A DNA stretch of 64,000 bases from positions 8,370,001 to 8,434,000 of the forward strand of contig NZ_CP102770.1 in NCBI RefSeq assembly GCF_038561935.1, read 5' to 3'. This document shows positions 46,135-54,448 of the stretch, in pieces (within the stretch, counting starts at the first letter, position 1; each line of letters begins with the position of its first letter). A program made the translations under genes and the position numbers. Source of the DNA: Myxococcus stipitatus (GTDB taxonomy: Bacteria; Myxococcota; Myxococcia; Myxococcales; Myxococcaceae). The notes under the pieces are model-generated. The model was not told the DNA's origin. It ran no database searches and saw nothing but the letters and a program-made list of their open reading frames with translations.

Positions 46135-46263
46135 TCCTCGGCCCCTCGCGCGGCCGGCCCCTGGACGAACAGGCACCCGAGGCGGAGCGAAGTCCCTTCC
46201 GCCCGGGTGTCGCCCGGGGGTTACGGTGTCCTGTCCGGCCCATGCCGGGCAGGTCCGCCGCCC

Positions 46264-47328
46264 ATGCATCCCCGCGTCGCCTCACTCCTGGCCCATGTCC
46301 GCGCGCAGGCGGAGAACCGTCCTGGCATCTACCGCATGCTCGGGCCCTCCGGTGAGGTGCTCTACGTCGGCAAGTCCGTGCGGGTGCGCACCCGGCTGCT
46401 CTCGTACTTCCGCGCCGAGCCAGGCGACAAGGCCGCGGACATCATCGCCCGCGCGCATGACATCGACTGGGAGCACACGCCCAGCGAGTTCGCCGCGCTG
46501 TTGCGCGAGCTGCGCCTCATCAAGCTCCACCGCCCCCTCTTCAACGTGGAGCACAAGCGCGACCGGAGCCACTGCTTCCTCCACCTCACGCAGGAGGCCG
46601 TGCCCCGCCTCCACGTCGTGACGCGCGTCACCGGCGCGAGCGGCGACTACTACGGCCCCTTCCATGGCCCGCACACCGTCTCCGAGGTGGCGCGCGCGGT
46701 GAATGACCTGCTGGAGCTGCGCGACTGCGCGGCGGACACGCCCATGAAGCTGGCGGACCAGGGGCAGCTCTTCCCGCTCACGCAGGAGCCGCTCTGCATG
46801 CGGGGCAAGGTGTCGCGCTGTCTCGCGCCGTGCGCCGGAGGCTGCACCCGCGCCGAGTACCACGCCCACGTGGCCCAGGCCCGCGCCTTCCTCGAGGGCC
46901 ACTCCGACACGCCGCTCGCGCTGCTGCACGAGCGCATGGCGCTGGCGGCCCGTCGCCTCCAGTTCGAGTACGCCGCCGAGCTGAGGGACCGCGCCGAGCG
47001 GCTCCAGCACCTCCGGCAGTGGATGGTCTCCCTGGGCCAGACGATGAAGCGGCTGACCTTCGTGTACTCCGTCCCGGGCCACAAGGGGGACGACCGCGTC
47101 TACATCCTGCGCCGGGGAAGCGTGCGCGAGGAGCGTCCCGCGCCGCGCACCCTCCGCGAGCGCAAGGCCCTGGCGGCGCGGGCCCGGGAGATCTTCGAGC
47201 GCCCGGAGCCCGAGACGCTGGGCCTGCGCGCGCACGAAGCGCAGGAGGTGATGCTCATCGCCCGCTGGTTCCATCTCCACCCGGAGCAGTTCGAGCACGC
47301 GGCACACGCGCCTCACGCCGCGCCTTGA
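46264..47328 (+). CDS. GIY-YIG nuclease with UVR motif (UvrC N-terminal half-like)
   Basis: A 354-aa protein. GIYRMLGPSGEVLYVGKS (from residue 21) is the GIY-YIG active site, as in the 3'-incision half of UvrC. A UvrB-binding UVR motif follows at about 220-255 (LALLHERMALAARRLQFEYAAELRDR). The RNase H-like 5'-incision half of full UvrC is missing. Size and layout are between UvrC and Cho. It should make or modify incisions in nucleotide excision repair; a full UvrC probably exists elsewhere. Confidence 0.82.
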   Translation: MHPRVASLLAHVRAQAENRPGIYRMLGPSGEVLYVGKSVRVRTRLLSYFRAEPGDKAADIIARAHDIDWEHTPSEFAALLRELRLIKLHRPLFNVEHKRDRSHCFLHLTQEAVPRLHVVTRVTGASGDYYGPFHGPHTVSEVARAVNDLLELRDCAADTPMKLADQGQLFPLTQEPLCMRGKVSRCLAPCAGGCTRAEYHAHVAQARAFLEGHSDTPLALLHERMALAARRLQFEYAAELRDRAERLQHLRQWMVSLGQTMKRLTFVYSVPGHKGDDRVYILRRGSVREERPAPRTLRERKALAARAREIFERPEPETLGLRAHEAQEVMLIARWFHLHPEQFEHAAHAPHAAP

Positions 47329-47455
47329 GCGCCAGCCTTTCGATTTCCACGCCAACGACTGGCATCTCCCCGGGGAGGTCTTCGCGCGAGGTCGAGCGCG
47401 CGTCAGGGCGACCGGCTATGACTGTGCCCACTTCCCGACGAAGGGGGATGTGGCA

Positions 47456-47740
47456 ATGAAAGCAAGACTCTCGATGGCCGCGCTCATGGCCGGCCTGATG
47501 GTGTCATCCACCGCGTGGGCCGCCATCACCGTGCGCTACTACAACCGCGACTCGCGCGAGTACACGTGGCCAGTCGTGTGCAGCGGCGTGAAGACCACCG
47601 TCTCGTTCGGCAAGAGCCAGACGGCCTCCGTCACCATCCAGGGCTCCGGGCCCTGTACCGTCCAGACCGACGACGGCAACGTCGTCCTCAAGGGCGGGGA
47701 GAACCTGGACATCAAGAACGGCCGCATCATCATCAACTAG
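47456..47740 (+). CDS. small secreted protein
   Basis: A 94-aa protein with a signal peptide (LSMAALMAGLMVSSTAWA) and a mature part of about 70 residues with two cysteines and a strand-rich pattern ending NGRIIIN. GGGGGA precedes the ATG. No family was recognised. A hairpin follows 27 nt after the stop. Confidence 0.6.
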   Translation: MKARLSMAALMAGLMVSSTAWAAITVRYYNRDSREYTWPVVCSGVKTTVSFGKSQTASVTIQGSGPCTVQTDDGNVVLKGGENLDIKNGRIIIN

Positions 47741-47767
47741 CCGACACCCAAAGGGCGTCATGCAGGA

Positions 47768-47786
47768 CTAAATCGGCGGGATTTAG
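47768..47786. terminator. short hairpin after the small secreted protein
   Basis: CTAAATC (47768-47774) and GATTTAG (47780-47786) pair perfectly around a 5-nt loop. The stem is AT-rich for this genome. It may terminate the preceding gene. Confidence 0.4.
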
Positions 47787-47878
47787 AGCTGGCGACCTCG
47801 AATTAATGCTTCACCCCATTGATTCTGACCCAATCCGGACTCACAATGCATTGCGTCAACCCTCCTTGGGGGAGCGCG

Positions 47879-49228
47879 ATGAAGAAGTGGCTGGCAGTGG
47901 CCTTGCTGGTGGGCGTGGGTGTGGCGGGCATGTGGGTGACGCCGGCGGCGCAGGTGAAGCAGGGAGGCCCACTCAACCCGGCGGATACCGCGTGGCTCCT
48001 CACGGCGACGGCGCTGGTGCTGCTGATGACCCCGGGCCTGTCGTTCTTCTACGGCGGCATGGTGCGGCTGAAGAACGTGGTCTCCACGCTGCTGCAGAGC
48101 TTCATCGCCATGGCGGTCATCAGCCTGCTCTGGGTGGTGGTGGGCTTCAGCCTGAGCTTCGGTGACAGCTTTCACGGGCTCATCGGCGACCCGCGCACCT
48201 TCTTCATGTTCAGCGGCGTGGGAGAGCAGACCCACCCGGACCTGGCGCCGACCATTCCCTTGCTGCTGTTCGCGCTGTTCCAGCTCAAGTTCGCCATCAT
48301 CACCCCGGCGCTCATCACCGGAGCCTTCGCGGAGCGGGTCCGCTTCAAGGCGTATCTGCTCTTCATGGTGCTCTTCGCGCTGTTCATCTACGCGCCCCTG
48401 GCGCACTGGACGTGGCACCCGCGGGGGTTTCTGCGCCAGTGGGGCGTGCTGGACTTCGCGGGCGGCACGGTGGTGCACATGTCCGCGGGCTTCGCGGCGC
48501 TCGCGGGCGCGCTGGTGCTGGGGCGACGCCGGACACATCTGGAGAACACGGCGCACACGCCCGCCAACCTGCCCTTCGTCATGCTGGGCACGGGCATGTT
48601 GTGGTTCGGCTGGTTCGGCTTCAACGCGGGCTCGGCGCTGTCGGCGTCCGCACTGGCGGCGCTCGCCTTCGCCACCACCAACACGGCGTCCGCGGCGGCG
48701 ATGCTGGGATGGATGGCTTTCGACTGGTTGCGCGGCCGCAAGCCGAGTGCCCTGGGCGCGTGCGTGGGCGCGGTGGTGGGCCTGGTGGCGGTCACTCCCG
48801 CGGCGGGATTCATCACCGTGGGCCAAAGCATCCTGGTGGGACTGGTAGCCAGCTTCGTGAGCAACACGGCCGTCCACCTCAAGAGCCGCACGTCGCTGGA
48901 CGACACGCTGGATGTCTTTCCCTGCCACGGCCTCGGCGGCGTGGTGGGCATGGTGCTCACGGGCGTGCTGGCCAAGGACGTGGGCCTCATCCATGGAGAG
49001 ACCCGCACGTTCCTGATGCACCTGGCGGCGCTCGTCCTGGTGTCGACCTTCTGCTTCGTGGGCTCGTACCTGCTCTACAAGCTGGTGGACCGCGTCGTCC
49101 CCCTGCGCGTCACGCACGAGCAGGAGGAGCAGGGGCTCGACCTGAGCCAGCACGACGAGGTGGTGGGCGAGTCGCCCGCCCTGCCCTCGCCTCACGACAC
49201 GCCCGAGCCCGAGCCCGTGCCCGCCTGA
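47879..49228 (+). CDS. amt: ammonium transporter
   Basis: A 449-aa Amt protein. A hydrophobic N-terminal leader precedes eleven expected helices. The two pore histidines are in VVHMSAGFAAL (about 200) and PCHGLGGVVG (about 350). GLSFFYGGMVR near residue 63 is a family mark. The C-terminal cytoplasmic tail is long and acidic. The ATG at 47879 has GGGGGAG upstream. No glnK is adjacent. Confidence 0.92.
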   Translation: MKKWLAVALLVGVGVAGMWVTPAAQVKQGGPLNPADTAWLLTATALVLLMTPGLSFFYGGMVRLKNVVSTLLQSFIAMAVISLLWVVVGFSLSFGDSFHGLIGDPRTFFMFSGVGEQTHPDLAPTIPLLLFALFQLKFAIITPALITGAFAERVRFKAYLLFMVLFALFIYAPLAHWTWHPRGFLRQWGVLDFAGGTVVHMSAGFAALAGALVLGRRRTHLENTAHTPANLPFVMLGTGMLWFGWFGFNAGSALSASALAALAFATTNTASAAAMLGWMAFDWLRGRKPSALGACVGAVVGLVAVTPAAGFITVGQSILVGLVASFVSNTAVHLKSRTSLDDTLDVFPCHGLGGVVGMVLTGVLAKDVGLIHGETRTFLMHLAALVLVSTFCFVGSYLLYKLVDRVVPLRVTHEQEEQGLDLSQHDEVVGESPALPSPHDTPEPEPVPA

Positions 49229-49235
49229 GCGGGCT

Positions 49236-49910
49236 TCAGCCGCCCTTCTTCGCCGCCGAGGCCCGCGTCTTGCGCGCGCTGGCCTTCGGCGCGGGCGTGG
49301 CGGGCATCGGCCCGGTGTTGGGCGTGGCGGCCGTCTCGTCCGCCACCTTGGCGCGGCGCTTGAGCCGGCGCGGCGGCAGCAGGTCCGGCTCTCCGGGCAC
49401 CTTCTGCGCGAGGAAGATGGCCGCGTCGAGCTTGTAGAACGTCCGCGCCCGGTACCACGCCAGCGCGGACTCGTTGTTCTCCGCCACCTCGAGCACCAGG
49501 TGCGTGCAGCCTCGCGTGCGCGCCAGGTGCTGGAGCTGATCCAACATGAAGCTGCCCACGCCCCGGCCCTGGTAGTCCGGGTGCACCGCGAGCTCCTCCA
49601 CGAAGAGCGGTCGCATGCCCCGCTTCTCGAACCAGCGCGGGTTCACCCAGTTGTCGTCGCCGGTGGCCTCGAAGGCGCACTCGGAGTAGCCAACGATTTC
49701 TCCGTCCACTTCGTAGAGCAGCTGCTCGATCCACTCGGAGGTGTAGACCTCCATGAAGCGGCGCTTGGAGCGGGGGCGCTGGTATTCCACCGTCTCGCGA
49801 TTGACGTCGCGGAAGACGAGCTTGAGGAACTCCCACGTCCGGTTGAGGTCGCGGCGATGGATGCGGCGGACTCGGACCTCGAGGGAGTCCTTGGGCGCGG
49901 CTTTTGTCAT
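49236..49910 (-). CDS. GNAT-family N-acetyltransferase
   Basis: A 224-aa protein. VEELAVHPDYQGRGVGSFMLDQLQHLAR (about 100-127) is the GNAT acetyl-CoA motif A, with QGRGVG as the loop; LEVAENNESALAWYRARTFYKLD follows. A Lys/Ala-rich basic tail (about 190-224) is unusual and may bind nucleic acid. The ATG at 49910 is chosen over a long low-complexity upstream frame. It converges with amt. Confidence 0.82.
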   Translation of the reverse strand: MTKAAPKDSLEVRVRRIHRRDLNRTWEFLKLVFRDVNRETVEYQRPRSKRRFMEVYTSEWIEQLLYEVDGEIVGYSECAFEATGDDNWVNPRWFEKRGMRPLFVEELAVHPDYQGRGVGSFMLDQLQHLARTRGCTHLVLEVAENNESALAWYRARTFYKLDAAIFLAQKVPGEPDLLPPRRLKRRAKVADETAATPNTGPMPATPAPKASARKTRASAAKKGG

Positions 49911-50028
49911 ACCGACCGCTTCCTTAGCAGGCTGGCGGAAAGCCACCAGCGGTTCCAGCGGGCGGCCCCCCTGTCCGTCCGGAATCCTTCCTCGGAAAGG
50001 TTGCCTCATGGTGGGGTGGGAGGATGGA

Positions 50029-52077
50029 ATGGGGGACAACACCCCCAGGAATTCCCGTGCGAGCCCCAGCCCCATGATCCGACCGTTAGACGGCGACCTG
50101 TCCATCGATACGGTCCTTCGCAACACCTACAAGGTCGTCTCCATCCTGGGGCGCGGCGGCATGGGCTCGGTGTACCTGGCCCAACACCTGCGGCTGCCCG
50201 GCAAACAAGTCGCGGTGAAGGTGCTGCGCGGCGGCGACCACCTGACGGCGGAGATCTTCGCCCGCTTCCGCCGCGAGGCGGAGATTGCCTCCCGGCTGGG
50301 CCACCCCAACATCGTCGAGGTGCTCGACTACGACACCCTGGACGACGGCACCCCGTTCCTGGTGCTGGAGTTCCTGCGCGGCGAGAGCCTCCAGTCCCGC
50401 CTGGAGCGAGGCCGGCTGCCCCTCACCGACGTGTACTCATTCACGCGGCAGATGGGCTCCGCGCTGCAGGCCGCGCACGGCGCGGGCATCGTCCACCGGG
50501 ACCTCAAGCCGGCCAACGTCTTCCTCGTCCCCACCGACTCCGGCGGCGTGGTGGGGGAGCGGCTCAAGCTGCTCGACTTCGGCATCTCCAAGGTCCTCGA
50601 CTCCGGGACGGTGCAGACGCAGGAGGCGACGCTCATCGGCACGCCGCAGTACATGTCCCCGGAGCAGGCCCAGGGCCGCAACCGGGAGATCGACGCCCGC
50701 ACGGACATCTTCGCGATGGGCTGCATCGTCTACGAGATGATGACGGGCACGCCCGCCTTCGGTGGCGGCGGCATCGCGCAGATGATCTTCCGCGTCGTCT
50801 ACGAGCCGCCCGCGCCGCTCGCCCCGCTGTGCCCGGAGGCGCCGCCGCACGCCATCGCCGCGGTGGACAAGGCCCTCTCCAAGCGCGCGGATGAGCGCTA
50901 CCCGGACGTGGCCTCCTTCGTGGAGGCGCTGACGGGCAGCCCGCTGCACACGCTGAGCTCCAGCACGGGCTCGCACCCCACGACGCCGCGCCCCACGGGC
51001 TCGCCCTCCGGCGTGGCCCTGCCCTCCGAGGGCCCCCCGTCCCTGTCCAACACGATGGCCCCCGGCAGCGTCCAACAGGGCCCGGACACGGGGCGCCTGG
51101 GCTTCGAGGCCACCCTGGCCCCGGGCACCGGCCGCATGGGCCAGGTGGAGCCCGTCGCGCCCGCCGGTGCGTTCGCCGCGGGCCACACGGGGCGGATGGG
51201 CGTCGCGCAGGCGATGGGCACGGAGCCCGTGGTCCCGCCCGTCGCCCAGTTCGACCCCGTGCAGCTGGAGCCCACGCTCACGTCCCAGCCCGTGCCTCGG
51301 CTGGCGCAGGCGCAGCTCGACCCGCCAGGGCTCGAGCCCACGCGCATGTCGCAGCCCGCGCCGGGCCCCGCCGCGCCCGTCCCCCACGCGCCCGCGGCCA
51401 CGCCGCCCCAGCCGAACCTCCACGTGGCCGCCGTGCCCACCGCCCAGGCCGCTCCCGCGCCGAAGGGCCGTGCGCCCCTGGCCGCGCTCGCCGTGGCGGG
51501 CCTGGTCGTCCTCGGCGGCGCGGGCTGGTGGATGACGCGCCCAGGGCCGACGCAGCCCACCAACAACCCCGTCCCCACGCAGCCCCAGGGCACCACCGGG
51601 ACGCCCGCCGCGAATTCTCAGAATCAGGGGACGACGCCGCCTCCCGCGGCCACTGGAACCCCGGAGCCGCGGCCCACCGGGACGCAGGTCGTCACGGCGC
51701 CCCAGACGGGCACCCCGCCTCCGGAAACCGCGCCCCCGGCGAACCCGACGGGTGTCGAGCCGAAGCCGACGCCCCCCTCCACGCGTCCTTCCCCTCGGCC
51801 CGAGCCTTCCGAAAAACTCTCGGACGAGGTCAGGCAACTTTTGACCGACGCCGAGCGAGCTTTAAGTGGGGGAGACACCGCGGAGGCCATCCGGCTGGCA
51901 CGCAGCAGCCAGCGGAGGGAACCCAAGGTCATCCCACAGGCGTCCTACTCGTTGCTCACCCGGGCATTCTGCCGTCAGGGGGACCTGAGCAACGCCAAGG
52001 CCCAGTGGCCCAAGGTCTCGCGGGCGGAGCAGTCCCGGGTCCGAAAGTATTGCAAGCAGCACGACATCGAGCTCTGA
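50029..52077 (+). CDS. Ser/Thr protein kinase with C-terminal periplasmic region
   Basis: A 682-aa Hanks-type kinase. The glycine loop GRGGMGSVYLA (about 40), VHRDLKPANVFL (catalytic Asp near 158) and LDFGISKVL are intact. A Pro/Ala/Gln-rich segment (about 310-480) leads to one transmembrane helix (about 484-502), then a Pro/Thr-rich part and a helical C-terminal domain with repeat-like pattern (about 600-682). The ATG at 50029 has a good GGGAGG site; ATGs at 50008 and 50074 are alternatives. Two exported-protein genes follow. Confidence 0.9.
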   Translation: MGDNTPRNSRASPSPMIRPLDGDLSIDTVLRNTYKVVSILGRGGMGSVYLAQHLRLPGKQVAVKVLRGGDHLTAEIFARFRREAEIASRLGHPNIVEVLDYDTLDDGTPFLVLEFLRGESLQSRLERGRLPLTDVYSFTRQMGSALQAAHGAGIVHRDLKPANVFLVPTDSGGVVGERLKLLDFGISKVLDSGTVQTQEATLIGTPQYMSPEQAQGRNREIDARTDIFAMGCIVYEMMTGTPAFGGGGIAQMIFRVVYEPPAPLAPLCPEAPPHAIAAVDKALSKRADERYPDVASFVEALTGSPLHTLSSSTGSHPTTPRPTGSPSGVALPSEGPPSLSNTMAPGSVQQGPDTGRLGFEATLAPGTGRMGQVEPVAPAGAFAAGHTGRMGVAQAMGTEPVVPPVAQFDPVQLEPTLTSQPVPRLAQAQLDPPGLEPTRMSQPAPGPAAPVPHAPAATPPQPNLHVAAVPTAQAAPAPKGRAPLAALAVAGLVVLGGAGWWMTRPGPTQPTNNPVPTQPQGTTGTPAANSQNQGTTPPPAATGTPEPRPTGTQVVTAPQTGTPPPETAPPANPTGVEPKPTPPSTRPSPRPEPSEKLSDEVRQLLTDAERALSGGDTAEAIRLARSSQRREPKVIPQASYSLLTRAFCRQGDLSNAKAQWPKVSRAEQSRVRKYCKQHDIEL

Positions 52078-52124
52078 CACATGGCGCTGTCCCCGGACGG
52101 CCCCACCTCATGAGGTGAATCGCT

Positions 52125-52934
52125 TTGAGAAACTTGTTCTCGCTATTCGTGACGACTCTCCTGCTGGGGGCGACCTCCAGCCTCGCGGCGCCGGTGGAGG
52201 ACGGGAAGGTCTACGTCGGCCGCGAGGGCGAGGAAGTGGCCGTGGTGCCGCTCACCCCGCGCTCGTCGAAGAAGTTCCTGCTGCGCGTGAAGGGCACCGG
52301 CTCCGACCTGGACGGCAAGGTGCTGCCGTACGTGCTCAAGGACTGGAGCAGCTCCAGCACCGAGCAGCACAACTACACGACCAAGTGGCACGGCCGGGAC
52401 TACACCGTGCTGTACATGCGCAACTCGCACTACGAGCTGTACGTGCCCGGGCGCTCCAAGGAGATTGACGTCTCCTTCGACGAGAAGCGCACCAAGGCGC
52501 TCGAGGCCGACGAGGTCTACAAGCAGCACCAGAAGCAGCAGGCGGACGGCACGCTGGAGAAGCTGATGGCGTTCGACCGCAAGGGCGAGATGGCCCGCCA
52601 CGACAAGGACTACGCCGAGAGCGTCCTGGAGGCGAACAACGCCTGCGGCACCTCCGTCGCGGCGAACATCGACTGGGCCTCCGTCACGGACGAGCAGCTC
52701 AAGGAGCTGAGCATCTCCAGCTTCTGCGAGGCGCCGCTCAAGTCCATGGCGGAGCTGTGCAAGGTCTCCAACATCGCCAGGCAGACCTTCAAGGCGCGCG
52801 TGAAGCAGGTGAGCTGCCGCTTCGCGGACAGCCCCGAGCCCAAGCTCGACGCGGACCGCGTCATCTGGACCACCTCGCGCGACGCTTCCAATCAGCAGGA
52901 AGCCGCCACGAAGTTCTTCAAGACGAACCTCTAG
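52125..52934 (+). CDS. exported protein of unknown function
   Basis: A 269-aa protein starting at a TTG after a GAGGTGA site. The signal peptide is MRNLFSLFVTTLLLGATSSLA. The mature part is Lys/Asp/Glu-rich with a central helical stretch and five cysteines in the C-terminal half. No family was recognised. It lies 47 nt after the kinase stop and 17 nt before the next gene, probably one operon. Confidence 0.6.
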   Translation: MRNLFSLFVTTLLLGATSSLAAPVEDGKVYVGREGEEVAVVPLTPRSSKKFLLRVKGTGSDLDGKVLPYVLKDWSSSSTEQHNYTTKWHGRDYTVLYMRNSHYELYVPGRSKEIDVSFDEKRTKALEADEVYKQHQKQQADGTLEKLMAFDRKGEMARHDKDYAESVLEANNACGTSVAANIDWASVTDEQLKELSISSFCEAPLKSMAELCKVSNIARQTFKARVKQVSCRFADSPEPKLDADRVIWTTSRDASNQQEAATKFFKTNL

Positions 52935-52951
52935 TCACCGAGAGACCTGCA

Positions 52952-53773
52952 ATGAACTTCCAGCGTATCGCCGCCGTCGCGGTGTCTTTCGCCTGTAGCA
53001 CGTCCATGGCCGCCGAGACCCTCCAGCCCCCCTGGGGCAAGGAGGAGAACCTGGGCCAGAAGATGGTCATGGAAGCCACCACCGTCTGCGCGGACGGCAA
53101 GGGGCACTACGTCGCCGTGGTTCCGGACGAGGACCGCGGCGGAGACCAGCTCTACTACGGCGACGGGAAGACCTTCTTCCTGGTGCCGTCGCTGCCCTTC
53201 ACCTCCGGCCGCAGCTTCCTGGAGCCGCGCTTCTTCAACAAGGCCGCCAACCCCAACTTCCGGGGCATGGACTGGCGCGTGGTCTCCGACATCGACTTGG
53301 ACAAAAAGGCGAAGACGTGTGCCCTGCGCTGCGGTGAGAAGAACATCGCCCTCACGGTGATGGAGGCGGGCCCCGCCGCGGACGTCCTGCGCAAGTCCGC
53401 CTTCGCCCCCAGCCCGCATCAGTTCGCGCCCTACGCGCTCCTGCGCGACACCAAGGGCAACTACTACTTCGTGGACCGGGGCACCGGCACGCCGGACCAG
53501 AAGAACTACCGCGTGTTCATCGGCCCTCGCGGCGCGCTGAAGGCGCAGAAGATGACCAACGTCATCTCCGACTCCGAGGGGGAGATCTTCTCCACCAAGA
53601 AGGGCGACCTGCGACTGGTGCTGGACAAGGCCAAGACGTCCGTCTGGATCGAGAACAAGAAGAAGTCGCTGGAGCTGCGCCAGGTGCCCGTCGAGGAGAA
53701 CCTGCCGCTCATCTACAACGACCTCGGCGTGTACGAGGGTGTTCGCCTGGGCACCCCCTGCGACGACCAGTAG
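52952..53773 (+). CDS. exported protein of unknown function
   Basis: A 273-aa protein with a signal peptide (RIAAVAVSFACSTSMAA). The mature part is strand-rich with a few cysteines (TVCADG, CALRCGEKN) that may form disulfides. No family was recognised. It follows the previous exported gene closely and ends at a strong hairpin; I infer that the two function together. Confidence 0.6.
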   Translation: MNFQRIAAVAVSFACSTSMAAETLQPPWGKEENLGQKMVMEATTVCADGKGHYVAVVPDEDRGGDQLYYGDGKTFFLVPSLPFTSGRSFLEPRFFNKAANPNFRGMDWRVVSDIDLDKKAKTCALRCGEKNIALTVMEAGPAADVLRKSAFAPSPHQFAPYALLRDTKGNYYFVDRGTGTPDQKNYRVFIGPRGALKAQKMTNVISDSEGEIFSTKKGDLRLVLDKAKTSVWIENKKKSLELRQVPVEENLPLIYNDLGVYEGVRLGTPCDDQ

Positions 53774-53794
53774 TCCCGTCCGACGTTGCGTTCC

Positions 53795-53829
53795 CGGGAC
53801 CTGGGCTCCTTCGACGAGTCCAGGTCCCG
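53795..53829 (+). terminator. terminator of the kinase/exported-protein unit
   Basis: CGGGACCTGG (53795-53804) pairs perfectly with CCAGGTCCCG (53820-53829), 10 bp with a 15-nt loop, 21 nt after the stop. Confidence 0.6.
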
Positions 53830-53937
53830 TGAGCCACGGTGCTCGGGTGGACGGGAGAACAGCCCCTGTCCCCGAGGAACCCTGGCGAGCCCTCTTCTCC
53901 GTCGTTACGGTGCCCGCCCCATCCAGGAGGCTGGCCC

Positions 53938-54405
53938 ATGCGTCCCGAAGAGACTCGTTTCCTCCACCAGGCCATCGAAGCCGCGCGCCGCGCCCGGGCG
54001 CGAGGGGACCATCCCTTCGGCGCCGTGCTGGTGGATGCGCGAGGCCAGGTGCTGCTCGAAGGGGAGAACACCGTGGTGACCCAGCGCGACTGCACGGGCC
54101 ACGCGGAGTCCAACCTGATGCGGGACGCGACGAAGCGCTTCTCCGCGGAGGAGCTCGCGGGCATGACGATGTACGCCAGCACGGAGCCGTGCGCGATGTG
54201 CGCGGGCGCCATCTTCTGGGGCGGTGTGCGGCGGGTGGTGTTCGCGCTGTCCTCCGCGCAGTTCGGGGCGATGGTGGGCCCGGGCGCGGGCGGGCTCCTC
54301 ATGTCGAGCCGAGAGGTCTTCGAGCGAGGCAGCGTCCCCACCCAGGTGGAAGGCCCCGTGGAGCTCCCCGAAGCGCGCGACGTCCACGCCGGCTTCTGGG
54401 GCTGA
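53938..54405 (+). CDS. nucleoside/nucleobase deaminase (TadA/guanine deaminase-like)
   Basis: A 155-aa zinc deaminase. The HAE motif is HAESNL (about 59) and the zinc cysteines are in PCAMCAGA (about 83-90), with the catalytic Glu in HAE. WGGVRRVVFAL follows as in guanine deaminase and other nucleoside deaminases; a TadA tRNA role cannot be excluded. The AGGAGGC site precedes the ATG at 53938. It is the first gene of the run leading to the VWA genes. Confidence 0.85.
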   Translation: MRPEETRFLHQAIEAARRARARGDHPFGAVLVDARGQVLLEGENTVVTQRDCTGHAESNLMRDATKRFSAEELAGMTMYASTEPCAMCAGAIFWGGVRRVVFALSSAQFGAMVGPGAGGLLMSSREVFERGSVPTQVEGPVELPEARDVHAGFWG

Positions 54406-54448
54406 GCTTGCGCGGTCCACGCGGTTGCGGGAGCCTGACGCCACCGCC

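Noticed and set aside
47783-47805. Sigma-54 promoter before the ammonium transporter
   Set aside because: A GG and a GC pair are present but about 15 nt apart rather than 10, so the spacing is wrong.
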